Shown one piece after another: positions 1 to 12,194 of a stretch of 64,000 bases of DNA (its first letter is position 1; the number at the start of each line of letters is the position of its first letter). The position numbers and the translations under genes were made by a program. The notes below the pieces were generated by a model. It had not been told where the DNA came from. It was given only the letters and a program-made list of their open reading frames with translations, and searched no databases. Source of the DNA: Chamaea fasciata (taxonomy: Eukaryota; Chordata; Aves; Passeriformes; Sylviidae). The stretch covers positions 48,759,563 to 48,823,562 of the forward strand of contig JARCOQ010000005.1 in assembly GCA_029207755.1 (NCBI GenBank), written 5' to 3'.

Positions 1-1372
1 GTTCTCTGTAACTTGAACATTTGAAATACAGTTGGAATATTATAACCTATCTTGACCAGAAATCATATGCTGGAAGAAAGACTTACTGGAATGATATTCT
101 GGACTTCTAGTTTTCAAGAGTATGGATTTGAACACTGATGCCATTTATGACCTTAATGTACAAATTACAGTGCTCACAGCTCAATTAAGCATTTTAACTG
201 TAGAAATCGCTAAAGACAGTAGCTAACATGGTTGAAGTCCTAAGAGCAGAAATTGCTGTTACTGGATTTGAATAAATGGACTTGGTTTATGTTTTGTAAT
301 ATTCCAGCTGTCTTGCATGGATATTGTGACTTACCCTTCGGAGAGCCCAACTGTTCCTGTTGATGATGTTGGCAATTCAGGCTCCTAACTGTAGCCGATG
401 TAACTTAAGTCTTAGATGCCTAGAACAGGTCACGTGTGCTTCCTCCCATCCCTTCATGAAATTATGCAAAGAGTCACTTGAACAAGAAACCTTGCTTTTA
501 GTAAATTGCTGATGTTTACAAGGAAATATAGATATAATTTGACATAAAGGGTTGAAATAACTAATTATTTACACCATTTGGAACAAAATATGCATGGATA
601 ACTATTTCACATTCCCAAAGCATCAGTAAATTAATCTTTCAAAGTGCTTTGCTGATAAAGAAAGAAAACAATAACTATCCCCTCCTTCCTCAGAACTCTC
701 CTCAGAGATCTAATCAAGATGCTGCTGGGGCAATTCCATCTCTCAGAAGAAGGTCTTTACAAAGAGTTGAATTTCTTGCATCATGTCCAGAAGGTGGCAA
801 GACTTGGGTTTGGCCAGATCTCCAGTTGTGAGTTCCACATCTGAGGGCCCTCTACTGAGCGTGCCTTGTCCCCAGTAGTAGTGAGTTCACCCTGGGGGCT
901 ATCAGCTGAAGCATCTGTTCTAACTTTGTCCCACAGTCATAATACAGAAACAAGTAGCTTCAAAACTTAGGTGTTGGCCCAACCAAGTCCTTTAAGCAAC
1001 AATTAACTCTCCCAGTTCTGATTCCTTTCTGCCCTTCCCCAGTGTCCGAAATATGATAGGATTGGCATGGAGACGCTCACATTAAAGGCATGATTTACTG
1101 TTCTGAATTCCCCTTTATTAAAAACTTAATATTTAACTCCGTATATTTCAGGTCTTCGTGTAACACCACGTGCATCTCTTCTGCAATAACTTCGGTTTCT
1201 TCAAAAAAAAAAAAATGTATATATACTGAGGAAGAGAGTGGGAATAATATACACAAGGGAAAGGGGATATGCCTGAGGGAAAGAACTGAACGTTAACTGT
1301 CTAGATTATTTTTATAGCACCTTCATGTGAGAAATTTTTTTAATATAACTTAGTATGTTCTTTTGCTTTCAG
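1..1372 (+). other. LUC7L2: LUC7L2 intron sequence (partial)
   Basis: This is AT-rich sequence with no splice-bounded open frame that I can match to LUC7L2. It ends in a pyrimidine-rich stretch and an AG acceptor at 1371-1372, just before the first recognisable exon. The zinc-finger exons of LUC7L2 must therefore lie upstream of the window. Short open frames here look like chance. Confidence 0.6.
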
Positions 1373-4300
1373 AGGATTGTGGCTGATAAACAGGAAAAAC
1401 GAAATCAGGAACGTCTGAAACGTAGAGAGGAGAGGGAAAGAGAAGAAAGGGAGAAACTGAGGAGGTAGGCATCTGTTTTAATTGCATGTACATTATGACC
1501 TATTTATGTGTAATAAGAAAACTGATACCATTCATACACATTTCTAAATTTGCAGAATTACAATAGTTTGCATTCTTTGGAAACTTAGAAGGATTGAGAT
1601 GGAATTTCATTCTAAACCTTAAAACGTGGAATTGTTCTCATAGTCTTTTTAAAAACTACTTATAGTATTGCCTCCACATATTTGAACGAAGGGTCTTTAA
1701 GTGAGATAATTTTCAGTTGTGTACCTTGTTTTGACACCTGACAGATGTGAGCTTACACACATATGAGCTCCTTACATCTCTTAGCAATTTTCTTCAGAGA
1801 TGTTAGAAATTTTCCTTATTGGAAGTAGTTGAATGTATGATAAAGGAAAGCAGTTCCCTGTTCTTCTATGAAATAGTAGCTTCCAGGCCTGGTGGGGCTG
1901 GAGTGGAATGGAACAGGAGCTGCAGTTCTGTCGATGTGTTAAGTTTCAGAGGTTAACAGTGTGAATTTCTGAAAACTGTTGCAGTTTGGTACTAGCCTGT
2001 CAGGAAATAAGGGAATACTGACTTCAGCTGTGAGCTTTTTCTGTGGAGGGATGTGAGTTAAAAAGCTGGTTATATAATCTTCTGGGCTTCTAGTAGAGTA
2101 GTCTCAAGAACAAATTCAAAAAAAACCCCAACCACCACAAAACAGAGATGTGTTTCCTGATATATGTGTTACAAAGAAGTTGACATCAAATAAAAAGCCT
2201 TTAAATACTTGCTACTATAACAAGAAATACAATAACAGGTCAACTACTCTGGTTTATATTATTACTAAATTTATTTGATAGTGAGATTCTCTTGAAAAAA
2301 TTACTATTTTCCATTTATTTCAGGTCCAGATCCCACAGCAAGCATGCCAAAAGGTATATAAATCTGCAGACAAGGAATACCAGCGGTGAAGTTAGCCTTT
2401 CACAAGCTGGAACATTTTAAGTCTGTTTATCACTGTTAGTTTAAGATGTCCATCTTCACAAACAAAGCTTTCTGTTACATAGTCATCTCTCTGTGTGTTT
2501 GTACACTATTTATCACCATTCTACTGAGTTTATACATCTGCATCTATTTTGTGGCTATTACAGTGCAGCTTCATGTCTCAAGTAACACTTAAAACACAGA
2601 GAATTGCTTTTTCTTTACAAAAGCTTCTGGCTAATACCTTTTGGTGATTGCCCAGGTTTTCAAAATCCCTAAGCACCAGGTTAACTCATCAAATCACTCA
2701 TGAATAGTATGAGTGTTCTTTCAAATCTGCACAGTTGGAGGTCACCAGTGAGGTATGATTGCAAAGTGATTTTGGGGGGAAAAAAAAACCAAACCAACCA
2801 CAAATTTGTATGGTTTAGAACCTTCCAGATTAGTTTTGTTATTGTAGTTATGGGGAACAATATAGTCCTGATTTAAAGAACATCGTAACACGTAGATTCT
2901 GGCAGATCATTCCTGTCACTGCATCATTAAGTTCTTCTTTGCCTGACAAAGACACTAGTTTTAAATGTGAAGAAGTAGATTTTTTTCATATTTTTATTTG
3001 TTTTCAGGTGTCTGCATTGGATATGCTGTAGCCATAAGGTCGTGAATTAACTATAAGATTGTCTGCATTAGGCAGAAAGGAGTTTGTAGCCTTTCTCTTG
3101 TTGCTTTCTAATGTTGTCTGCTTGCCTGTGAATCAGACTCTGCAATGTGACACTCCGAGCACTGCAGGCCATTCTCTGTACAGATGTGCTTTTACACATA
3201 GAGTGCATAATGTTCGCAGTACACTGGTAAGAGTGGGTGGGGGAGAGCAGTGTGTGGTGTAAGCCCTCTCTGTTCCTAGATCCAGGTCCCGAGATCGCCG
3301 CAGACACCGCTCTCGCTCAGCCTCGCGGGAACGGAAGAGAAGGACTCGATCCAAATCCCGTGAGAAGCGCCACCGCCACAGGTCCCGTTCCACCAGCCGC
3401 AGCAGGAGCCGCAGCCATCATAGAAGCAGGCACAGCTCCAGGGAGAGGAGCCGAGAACGCAGCTCCAAAAAGAGGTGAATATTGCCTTAGAAACATGGCT
3501 TTTCCCAACACACGATGAAAATTTTCACACTAAATTAAGTTTATGCTTACCACTTAGTAATTTCAATGCATTTTGAGTCTTAGATTTCAGTTACAACTTC
3601 AGCATATTTATGATTTGGCACACCAGAGTGGTTTATTCGCTATTTCTTTTATATAACAATAACAGGGTTCTATATTATTTCTGTTTTGGTTGAGTGCTAC
3701 AGAGTACTGGTGGCAAGTTGATAATACCAGTTTTGTGCAGCATAGAAAGTGAAACAGCTGATTTTCGTTTGAACCCAGGAATATCAGCAGTCATCTTACT
3801 GTAAATACATTCAGGTTTTCCCTTGGGCTCTTGTTCCCAACACCAGAGCCCATCTGCTGTGAAAAGGTAGAAGTAAGTTTAGGTACGCCTGAAACTTTTT
3901 CCAATGCATCTGAAGGCTGTGCGTTGCAAGGACCTCTCATGGAAACATTACTGCAGGGGGCAGGCTGGGGCTGTTGCTTTTGAATGATTCAGTTGCTGAC
4001 TGCTCCTGAGGATTGGCTGGCTTGTTTTACATGAATGAGGTGACTATAATTTAAGAGTTGGGGTTGCACAGTGAGACATTTGGTGGGGAGGTTCATGAAC
4101 AGGATTCCTTTCATGTATAGGTTACCCACTGTGGCATACTTCAGGAGCAGTACAGTGATAGAGTGCCCAGTCTTTAAACCTTGAGATTGTTGACCTGCAA
4201 GAAGATAAAAGGTCAGGTTTTGAAGTTGCCACATATGCAGGGCTTATAGTTCAAATTATTTCAGGAGTTAAATTATTCTTACTTCTGCAGGGAGCTTGGG

Positions 4301-5645
4301 CACAAGATACTTGATAAACAGTTGTACTAACTCCAGGATTTGGCATGTAGCTTCTCTTCTTCTGGGACATGTAGTTGGTGGAACAGAGTGATGCCTGTGG
4401 ATCTCAGTGTTTTTTGCAAGTACTAAGTCTTGCAAAACACTGCGTTGTAGGGAAAGTAATCTTTTCAGAAGTGCAACTAACTCTGAAAGGTCGCTTCTTT
4501 GTAAGCTTACAAAAGGAAATTAGTAGAGGAACGTTTTGCAGACCTTAGTTTTGAAGCTTGGAGGTGAAGTGACGTAACTTCCTGTAAATGGAGTACAGTC
4601 TCACCGTCTAGACTACCAGATTTTTCAACTAGGAAATGATTGGCTAGCTAAAAGTTTGTATTAGAACACTTTGTGATTGCAGTACATGGTAAAATACAGA
4701 CGGAATGTTTTTCAAAAACAGACCTAAGTGCATCTGTAAGGGAATGTAGAGGAGGCTGTCTAATCCATTTTTCTCCCATACAGGTAGCTAATTTAGTTTA
4801 AAACTTACATAGTTTGTTTAGCAAACAAACTCTTTGGTCTTCTCTGTGTCCATCATAAAGGTTTTGAAAATGCCTATTAATCAGAGTAAAGTATCTAAAA
4901 AGAACACTACCCCAACCTTTCAAAGTCACGCAGGGATTAGTTCTTGTGACAAAATATGGTTGTAGGTCTGGAACCACATTCCAGATTTCAGTTGTATTTG
5001 TCTTATAGAGCCTCCCTTCCAGAATTATGCAACTTAATATCCCCCTATTTTTAAGCAAACTCCTGTTTTCAAGTGTGTTTTTCAAGTTTGTAATTTAAAG
5101 AGAAAGGCTAGACACTGTTATTAAACTAGAGACTGCAGATGAGAAATTTCTGCTCAACTCCTGTTAATGCAGACTTGGAGGTGGAGTCTGAAAGTAAGAG
5201 ATGTAGTGAAGCACATTGAACTTAATCTGGGCTCTGTAATAAATGTAGATAAAATCCTACCTCAAAGTACTTGACTTTTGAAATGGGAGTAGGAAAGGGA
5301 GGAGGGTAGAATGATTCGATGTCTCCTTATACACTTCTGTTAACAAATCTAAATCTGGGTTGGAAAAAGAAGAAAAATATAAAATCTATGTGCTGTTTGA
5401 TAGCTACCAATTCATGTCTGACTTGAATTCTCAAATACACTGCACTTTTCAGATCCTCTAAAGAAAGATCTTCCAGAGACAAAGAGCGTTCAAGAGATCG
5501 CGATAGAACATCCCGTGATAAAGACAGAAGCTCAAGGGAGAGGTCGCCGCGGGATTTCAAAGACAAGAAACGTTCGTACGAAAGCGCTAATGGCCGATCG
5601 GAAGAGCCAAGGAGCTCAGAGGAGCGTGAAGCAGGGGAGATATAA
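1373..5645 (+). CDS. LUC7L2: LUC7-like 2 pre-mRNA splicing factor, C-terminal exons
   Basis: LUC7L2 is a nuclear U1 snRNP-associated protein that influences 5' splice-site choice. Only the last four coding exons are present: 1373-1464, 2324-2353 (30 nt), 3280-3474 and 5453-5645. All have AG/GT borders, and every junction splits an AGx arginine codon after two bases. Exon one encodes a charged helix (IVADKQEKRNQERLKRREE). The next exons encode SRSHSKHAKR and a dense Arg-Ser/Arg-His domain including RKRRTRSKSREKRHRHRSRS. The last exon gives DKKRSYESANGRSEEPR and ends SSEEREAGEI-stop, the typical LUC7L2 C-terminus, which separates it from LUC7L and LUC7L3. The two N-terminal zinc-finger regions lie outside the window. 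No disruption is seen. Orthology is recalled from the family, not searched. Confidence 0.93.
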
Positions 5646-6490
5646 CTGGCTGTATATTGACCTGATCTCTAGCTTCCTATGGAGTTGCATACTTTGGTTT
5701 AGTTTACAGTTGTTCAAAGGGACACCAGTAAGCAGTTCCAACACTGATCCAACTAGGGTAGATGTACAGTATATAAAAGTGGTTATAACAAAGTCAGAAT
5801 TAAACCCCATGAATTAATGATGCCTAAAGCTGCGTCCTGGACTTCCATCAAGTTGTAAAACTTTTCTGAAAGATTTCTCTTTATTCAGGACAACAGTTTT
5901 ATGTACCAAGATGCAGATCTCAATGTTTTTAATCTTGTTTCCAATACAAGTTAGTGAACAAATTATATTGTACTACTTGCCTTGGGTGCTTTTGAACCTT
6001 TATAAATTCTCCAATTCTGCTCCAGTCAAAACAGCAGCATTGAAAGGTTGTATTTGGGGGGATTTTTTTGTTGTTTTTTTGCTTTTTTGTAAGAGGGTGG
6101 GTCGATGGATATTAACTTTTACTCTAAGATTATGTTCTCAGTGTTGGGTTTTATTTTTTTTTGGGATCCTAGGAGTTGATTACAAGTGGGAGCATTTAGA
6201 CAGGAACGTGTGCTGGAGAAAGCGGAAATGTCTTTTTACAGTGCCTATTTAGACTGGGAAAATTGAACAGCTGTTGCATTACATCTTTTTTATTTCTACT
6301 TAAATTTTGAAATCAAAGCCAGTCCCATATCTGTACCATTTGATTGGTATGTGTTCAATATATTTGGTTTTTTCCATAAGGACTCTTTCTGCTTTTTCTT
6401 GTGGAGTACACCTTTAATTGTATTAAAACAGACAAACAAACAAACAACAACAACAACAAACAAAAATTAAGAACAAAAGAAATAAAAAAA
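5646..6490 (+). other. LUC7L2: LUC7L2 3' UTR
   Basis: This follows the TAA stop at 5643-5645. It is T-rich and has no conserved frame. Candidate poly(A) signals are ATTAAA at 6422-6427 and AATAAA at 6481-6486, the latter inside an A/C-rich simple stretch (6428-6500). The exact cleavage site is inferred. Confidence 0.6.
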
Positions 6491-6500
6491 AATTAAAAAG
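6428..6500. repeat. A/C-rich low-complexity tract (CAAA/CAA repeats)
   Basis: Irregular CAAA and CAA units followed by an A-run, at the end of the LUC7L2 3' UTR. Confidence 0.85.
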
Positions 6501-6694
6501 AAACCATATTGTCCAATAACTTAACAAGGATATACTGGTCTCTTAAGGTGGTTAACTGGCAGTTCAGTCTTTTAAAAAATACCTGATTATTAGAGTTTTT
6601 AACAAACAGATGTGCACTAGGAGAAGCAGTCATTCCACTTACAATCCTGATTATTCTAAAATCTTCAAAAGCAGGAATGTGTGGAGTCAGACTC

Positions 6695-7565
6695 TTAGAG
6701 TAGTTTGGGTTGGAAGGAAAATATCATCCAGTTCCACCCCCCTTCTTGTGGTCAGGGAGACCTTTCTCTAGACCAGGTTGTTCAGAGCTCCATCCAGCCT
6801 GGCTTTGAGCAGTTCCAAGGATGGGGCATCCACAGCTTCTGTGGGCAATCCCTCACCACCCTCACTGCGATGAATTGAATCCTAATAACCAATCTTAATC
6901 TACCCTCTTTCAGTTTATAGCTATTCTTCCTTGTCCTGTCACTACACACCCTTGTATAAAGTCCCTCTCCTGTTGTAGGCCCCCTTCAGGTACTAGAGCA
7001 TGCTATAAGATCTCTCCAGAGCCTTTTCCTCAGGCTGAACAACCTGAACTCTGTCAGCCTTTCCTCACAGGAGAGGTGCTCAGTCCCTCTGCTCATCTTT
7101 GTGGCTTCCTGTGGGCCCACTCCAATAGGTCCACGTCCTTCCTGTGCTGAAGCTCCCAGAGCTGGATCCAGGTGGGGTTGGTGGGTTCCCACCAGAGGAA
7201 AGCAGAGGGGCAGAATCCCTTCTCTCACCTTGCTGCCCACGCTGCTTTGGGTGCAGCCCAGGACACATTAGGCTTTCTGGGTGGTGAGTGCACCTTGTTG
7301 GGTCATGTCCAGCCCCTTATCCACTCCAAGTCCTTTTCAGCAGGGCTGCTCTCTGTCCTTCAGTCTGGATTTGTGCTTGGGATTGCCCTGACCCAGGTGC
7401 AGCACCTTGCACTTGGCCTTGTTGAACTTCTTGAGCTTTGCACAGACCCACCCCTCAAGCCTGTTGAGGTCCCTGTGGATGGTACCCCTTTGCTGCAGTG
7501 TGTTGACTGTACCAACTCACTGAGGGTGCCCTTGATCCAAGTCCATGTTGCTGACAAAGCGTAAA
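6695..7565 (-). mobile_element. CR1 LINE, 5'-truncated
   Basis: Read on the minus strand, this is the 3' part of a CR1 retrotransposon, about 870 bp. It begins with degenerate reverse-transcriptase C-terminal coding sequence; a fragment like the CR1 segment FNKAKCKVLHLGQGNPK is readable near 7360-7440. It ends with the untranslated tail at the low-coordinate side (TTCCAACCCAAAC-type sequence near 6700). Frameshifts and stops make it inactive. Open frames at 6986-7564 on either strand are shadows of this element. Confidence 0.9.
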
Positions 7566-9185
7566 GGGGTTGCTGTCCGTTCTGTTGGATTGAAAGTGCT
7601 TTGGGGCATTTAAACTACTCGGATATGCCCTACTCCCTCACAGAAGAATTTAGATATTGGTAAATTTTCCTCCTTGTGAACAAATCACTGAGTTACCTAA
7701 TAGTGATGCTTAAGAGCAGTGTTTGTAGTGATTTACTGGCATTTCCAGCAGGTTCTGCAGCCTCTGTCCCTCCCTCGTGCAAGTGCCAATGAAGGCCTGC
7801 TAACATCGTTGTGTAATACCAGTCACTGTGCATTTGTCCTCAGTGTCATTTCTGTAGCATCTTCTGTGATAATTGTAATACAGAAGATAAATTAGCAGTG
7901 AATTGGCTGGCAATGAAAGCTAGAATAGAACCTTTACACCTCTGCAAGGACTTGGATCCAGCACTGTACATTCCACTTTGAATTCATGTCATTTTAAGCT
8001 CCCAAAGTGAGGATGACTGTCTGCTTAACCCTATCTATCTATTTACTTACTGACTGACTGACTTACTTATCCATTTGAATTCTGAGCATGAGTTTCCTTC
8101 CTGGGACTGTTTCTTGATTTCCTGGGTGGCCCTGGTGCTTGATGAATGGAAGTTACCAGTGTTTGTTCATCTGGTACCGCCAAGAGTGTAAGTGCTTGAT
8201 AACATCTGTCATCACATAGTTGTTAATGGGATTCTAGTGGTGTGACAAAAGATGACCAGTCATTTCTGAATATATCTTACATAGCACAAGTGCCAGTGAT
8301 TCCTTTGGAATTATTTTCTGGAATTACGGTATTCCAGAAATACGGAGGACCTGTCTCCCCCTGTAGCCAGCAACTAGAAATTGTGTATCGTAAAAAGGGG
8401 GAGGAAGAGAGGGTGGGTGAGATTTGCATACTGTGACAAAACAGTGCCTAGGCTCAACACTAGTAAATTCTGGATAATATGCCATTCATTTTACAAACGG
8501 CTTTTAAATCCAATTACAAAAGGGGGATTGGGTTTGGGCCTTCCCTTATGTAGAGGAAGTACCACACTAAATATTAAGCAAGAAGGTAAGGCTTATCTCT
8601 GATTCCTTCATAAAATAATCTGAATTATTTGTGGAAATAAAGGACTGAAGTGCAGATGGGAAGAAAAAAATTAAGATGACTAATGAAACACACTTGGGAT
8701 GCAAAAGATTTCAAGCATTAGAAGAGGAGAGTTGTGCCTAATTACGGATCTTCCATGCATCAGAACCCAATGACCTTAGTTTCCAGGAGTGCAAAACTGA
8801 GGTATTCATCACCTGTAAATTTCCTGCTGGTCAGCTGAAGAGTGGTATGGACAGACCTTAGTCTTCATGGTTAAATAGATTATGAAATGGAGCTCTTGAG
8901 GAAAAGAAACCTGGGGATGCTGTATCTGAGCATCAGCTTTTGAGATCTTGGAAATCTTGCTGATGCAGTTGTAGCTCCATAGCAGTTTTTATCAAACTGG
9001 GGATGTACAAAATTAGTAGAAAAAGTAAATTACTTAACTGATTTAAAGTGTTTCAACTGCAGTGAACCTGTAAGCATCATTCCCATATCTCATAATCAGT
9101 CTAGATTAGTAGGGGAGTGCAAAACAGATTAAGATTATAAGGATCTGGAGAATGGCACATTACCAGAAATGAGATCCTCTCTTGA
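7566..9185. other. Intergenic sequence, no gene seen
   Basis: No splice-bounded or conserved open frame was recognised. A tetranucleotide-rich tract lies at 8029-8072. Confidence 0.5.
8029..8072. repeat. Tetranucleotide microsatellite (CTAT/TTAC/TGAC)
   Basis: Runs of CTAT, then TTAC, then TGAC units lie back to back. This looks like an interrupted microsatellite that has drifted between related 4-mers. Confidence 0.8.
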
Positions 9186-9186
9186 A

Positions 9187-9390
9187 CATGGAATCATAGA
9201 ATTGGTTACCTTGAAAAAGCCCCTCAAGATCATCAAATCCACCCATTAACCCAGCACTGCCCTGCCCACCACTAAACCACATCCCAAAGTGCCACATGTT
9301 CATACCTTCTAAATACCCCATGGATGTCTACTCAGCCACTTTCCTGGAGTGTCCGGCCCAATGTCACACAGCCTGTGTGTTCTTTTCCCA
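9187..9390 (-). mobile_element. CR1 LINE 3' fragment
   Basis: The plus strand reads GAATCATAGAATTGGTTACC and then AAGATCATCAAATCCACCCA and CCACTAAACCACATCCC. This is the reverse complement of a CR1-type 3' end of a different subfamily from the copy at 6.7 kb. The 5' boundary is uncertain. Confidence 0.8.
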
Positions 9391-12090
9391 CTGCAGCAGG
9401 AGGAGCCACACAGTAAAATGGTGACATTTCCAAGCAGAGGTGCTTGGCCTGGTGCCACTGTATCCCGTTACCCAACCTAAGACCTGCCATTGGAGCTGGC
9501 ACAGGAGGCTCTGCCTTTGTCCCCTTGCCTTCCAACAGCTGTTGAATCTGGGAGATACCATTCCATTGCTACAATGATAGCCCTGCCGTGGAGCCTTTCT
9601 CTCTGTCCAGCCTATCTTGCACCACCCATGCCCGGGAGCAATGGGAGAAAATAGGTAAACCAGCTCTCTAAGCCAGTACAAAGGGATGATTGAGCAAATA
9701 TTAAATAGCCTTGGAGCAGGGATTGTCTGTGTAGCTGAAGAGAGAATGGTAGCAAGACTTCAGACCCCTGGGGCCAGTGCAAGGCAGCCAAGGGCATGGG
9801 TGGGTACATCCAAGTGGATGGGTTTAGCAATAGAGACCCAGCAGATGGAGGTTGCAGTCAGCATTAAACTAAATATTCTGCTTCAGAGAAGATGGCAGTG
9901 TGCAGAGTGTTGTGTAGGGGCCTACACCACCTGATAACCCGTCCAGTTTACTGTTCTATGTCCCATATTTCACATGCCACCTTCCTCAGTATTGTCCTTT
10001 GTTCCACAGACAGTAGAAATTAGTTTCTTCTGATGCAGAGGCTTATAAAAAAACGTTAACGCACTCTTCGTCCAGTCCTACATGATGGTTCTTGCTCTTT
10101 GTTTTTTTGCTCTGATCACTTTTTTCCCCTTGCTTAATAAATTCTTGCCTTGTTACTACTTATGTAATTATTTATCCTTTTCAGTAAGACCTGAAATCTG
10201 TCTTTCCCTGCAGTTTGAAAAACTGGGAAGCAGCAGACTGCTCGACAAGAGTTGTATCAGCAGCTGGAAGTACAAGAGGAAGAAATGTTTGCTTCTAGCC
10301 CTGGCTCTCCACTTTATCTCTGCTTTCCCTTCTCTGGGCATATACTGAAGTCAGCGGGCAGTTAGAAAGTTCTCTCATGACTTGCCTCTCCCGGCTCTGG
10401 CTTTTCACTTCCTATTGCTGGGGAAACTGCAGTCCCAAATCCCTTCCCCTAGGCTCAGTGGTGCTGCCAGAGCACTGCAGGTAAGCAGAGTTTTAGGAGA
10501 GATGCACCATCAGAAAGGCAGGATTGACTAGCAACAAAGCAGGGCTGGACACCAGCAAGGTCACAGAGGGCCTGAAAGCAGCAGGAGCTGCCATGGCTGT
10601 ACAGCCCTTTCCAGGCTGAAAAGTAGGTGGGGACATTGCACTGGAACCACTGTAAGTTTTTGAATTGCTGCCTTCAGATCTTCCTAAGCTCAAACTGGTT
10701 TGCAGCAAAGCAATGGGACTAAAGAACTGCCACTACCTCTTTTCAGAGCTTTACCTATTTGTACTCCCTCAGAGAGATTTGAGACTATAAATATTTTTTT
10801 ACACGTCTTGTTCTTTTTTTACAGTCCTTGCCAATGCTGTACAATATGCTTCCCTTTCTCCCCAAGCTGAACAGAACCCTGAAGCAAATAAAGCAGCCTG
10901 CCCTCTTCCCCTCAGGCTAGAGTTCCTCTTATGGACTTTGGGATCTAGCATCCTTTGCCAAATGCAGTGGGTGAAGAAAACTACATGTTGAATGAAGGAA
11001 AACTGCATTTTTACTTGTTTACAAAACTATTGCTTCATAGTTAAGTCAAAACCCTAAGAAGCCTGACTACCACAAGTGTGATGGGTGCCTGGGTGGGAGC
11101 TTGAGCTGGTTTTGGAAACGCCCCTGTACTACCAGTAAATGTGCACTGTAACCAGCTGCCACTACTGCACATCACCTTTTCTGTGAAGCAAATGAGAGGG
11201 CACATCTGCTTTCTCTGTGTTTATTGCATTACACTGAAGCAAACCAGCATGTGGTTATTTGCAGTTATAAGCTGATTATTTCACCAAGTCTAAGGAATAC
11301 AAAGAAAAGCAACTAAATAGTTCAGGACCCAGTTAGCACTGAAGGGAGGCTCAGGCTGTGTGATTGGACAGGACAAGTCCCATGCCAGGCTAAGCCCCCT
11401 GTGCTGCCCATGCAGCGAGGCAGCACTCTCCATCAGCTGGGTGCATTTTGAGTGCACAAGAGCCAGTGAGCTCTACTCTTGCTTCACGTGGCAACACAAC
11501 CCAAGTAATTTCCTGGGAGTAACATGGTGAAATCCACACCCGGGAGATGTTCATCCCTGCCCAGAGGGGTCCAGTGGTGACTGCACTCAGTGTTGTCATC
11601 CCTTGTGCTGAAAGCTGTTCTGAGAAAGCAAGGTTTGGTGACTCTCCTGGCTCATGCGAGATGGGACTTTCCTCATGTCTCTCCCAGATGCTGGTCATTC
11701 CCATACACCACTTCCCCCTCGTGGAAGTTCAAACACAAAACAGTATGCATGCCTCTTAAATAATGACCTCTACCAAGATTCTGGAGATGCTTCAAAATGG
11801 TCTCCTTCCTGTCATTCATGAGGATGGAGAGGCGGTAGGTGAGCCAAAGAGCTGCTGGTGCTGCTGGAAGGAGCAAGTCTTTTAGGAATAGAAAGCTTAA
11901 AATTCTCATCCTAAAGTGCAGTCTTCAAGGACGGTGGCCAGAGGAACCCACCTGAAACACTGAAACTGCAAAGCACATCAGGATTTGTTGGTTTACTTTG
12001 ATATATCTGGGTTTTGTTTAGCTGTAGAAACTCAGTTTGCTAAGGGAATTATTGACATTGATATCTATGTTGTAGAAGCCTTTTTTCTTG
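9391..12090. other. Intergenic sequence between LUC7L2 and globin E
   Basis: I see no exon with matching splice signals and recognisable protein. The short open frames on both strands do not resemble known families. Confidence 0.45.
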
Positions 12091-12095
12091 CCCTT

Positions 12096-12114
12096 TTTAT
12101 TTTTAAATTTTATT
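12096..12114 (-). terminator. Candidate poly(A) signals of globin E
   Basis: TTTATT on the plus strand (AATAAA on the minus strand) occurs at 12096-12101 and again near 12109-12114, about 80-100 bp past the globin E stop codon. Confidence 0.5.
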
Positions 12115-12194
12115 TTTTCCTGCTGTGACTGGGGGCCCAAAAGCAGCAAATCAGTGCTGGCAAGTTGTTTGAAGAGCCTGGAGAGTGTACATCC

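Noticed and set aside
7172..7564. 130-codon plus-strand frame
   Set aside because: Antisense to the CR1 element at 6695-7565.
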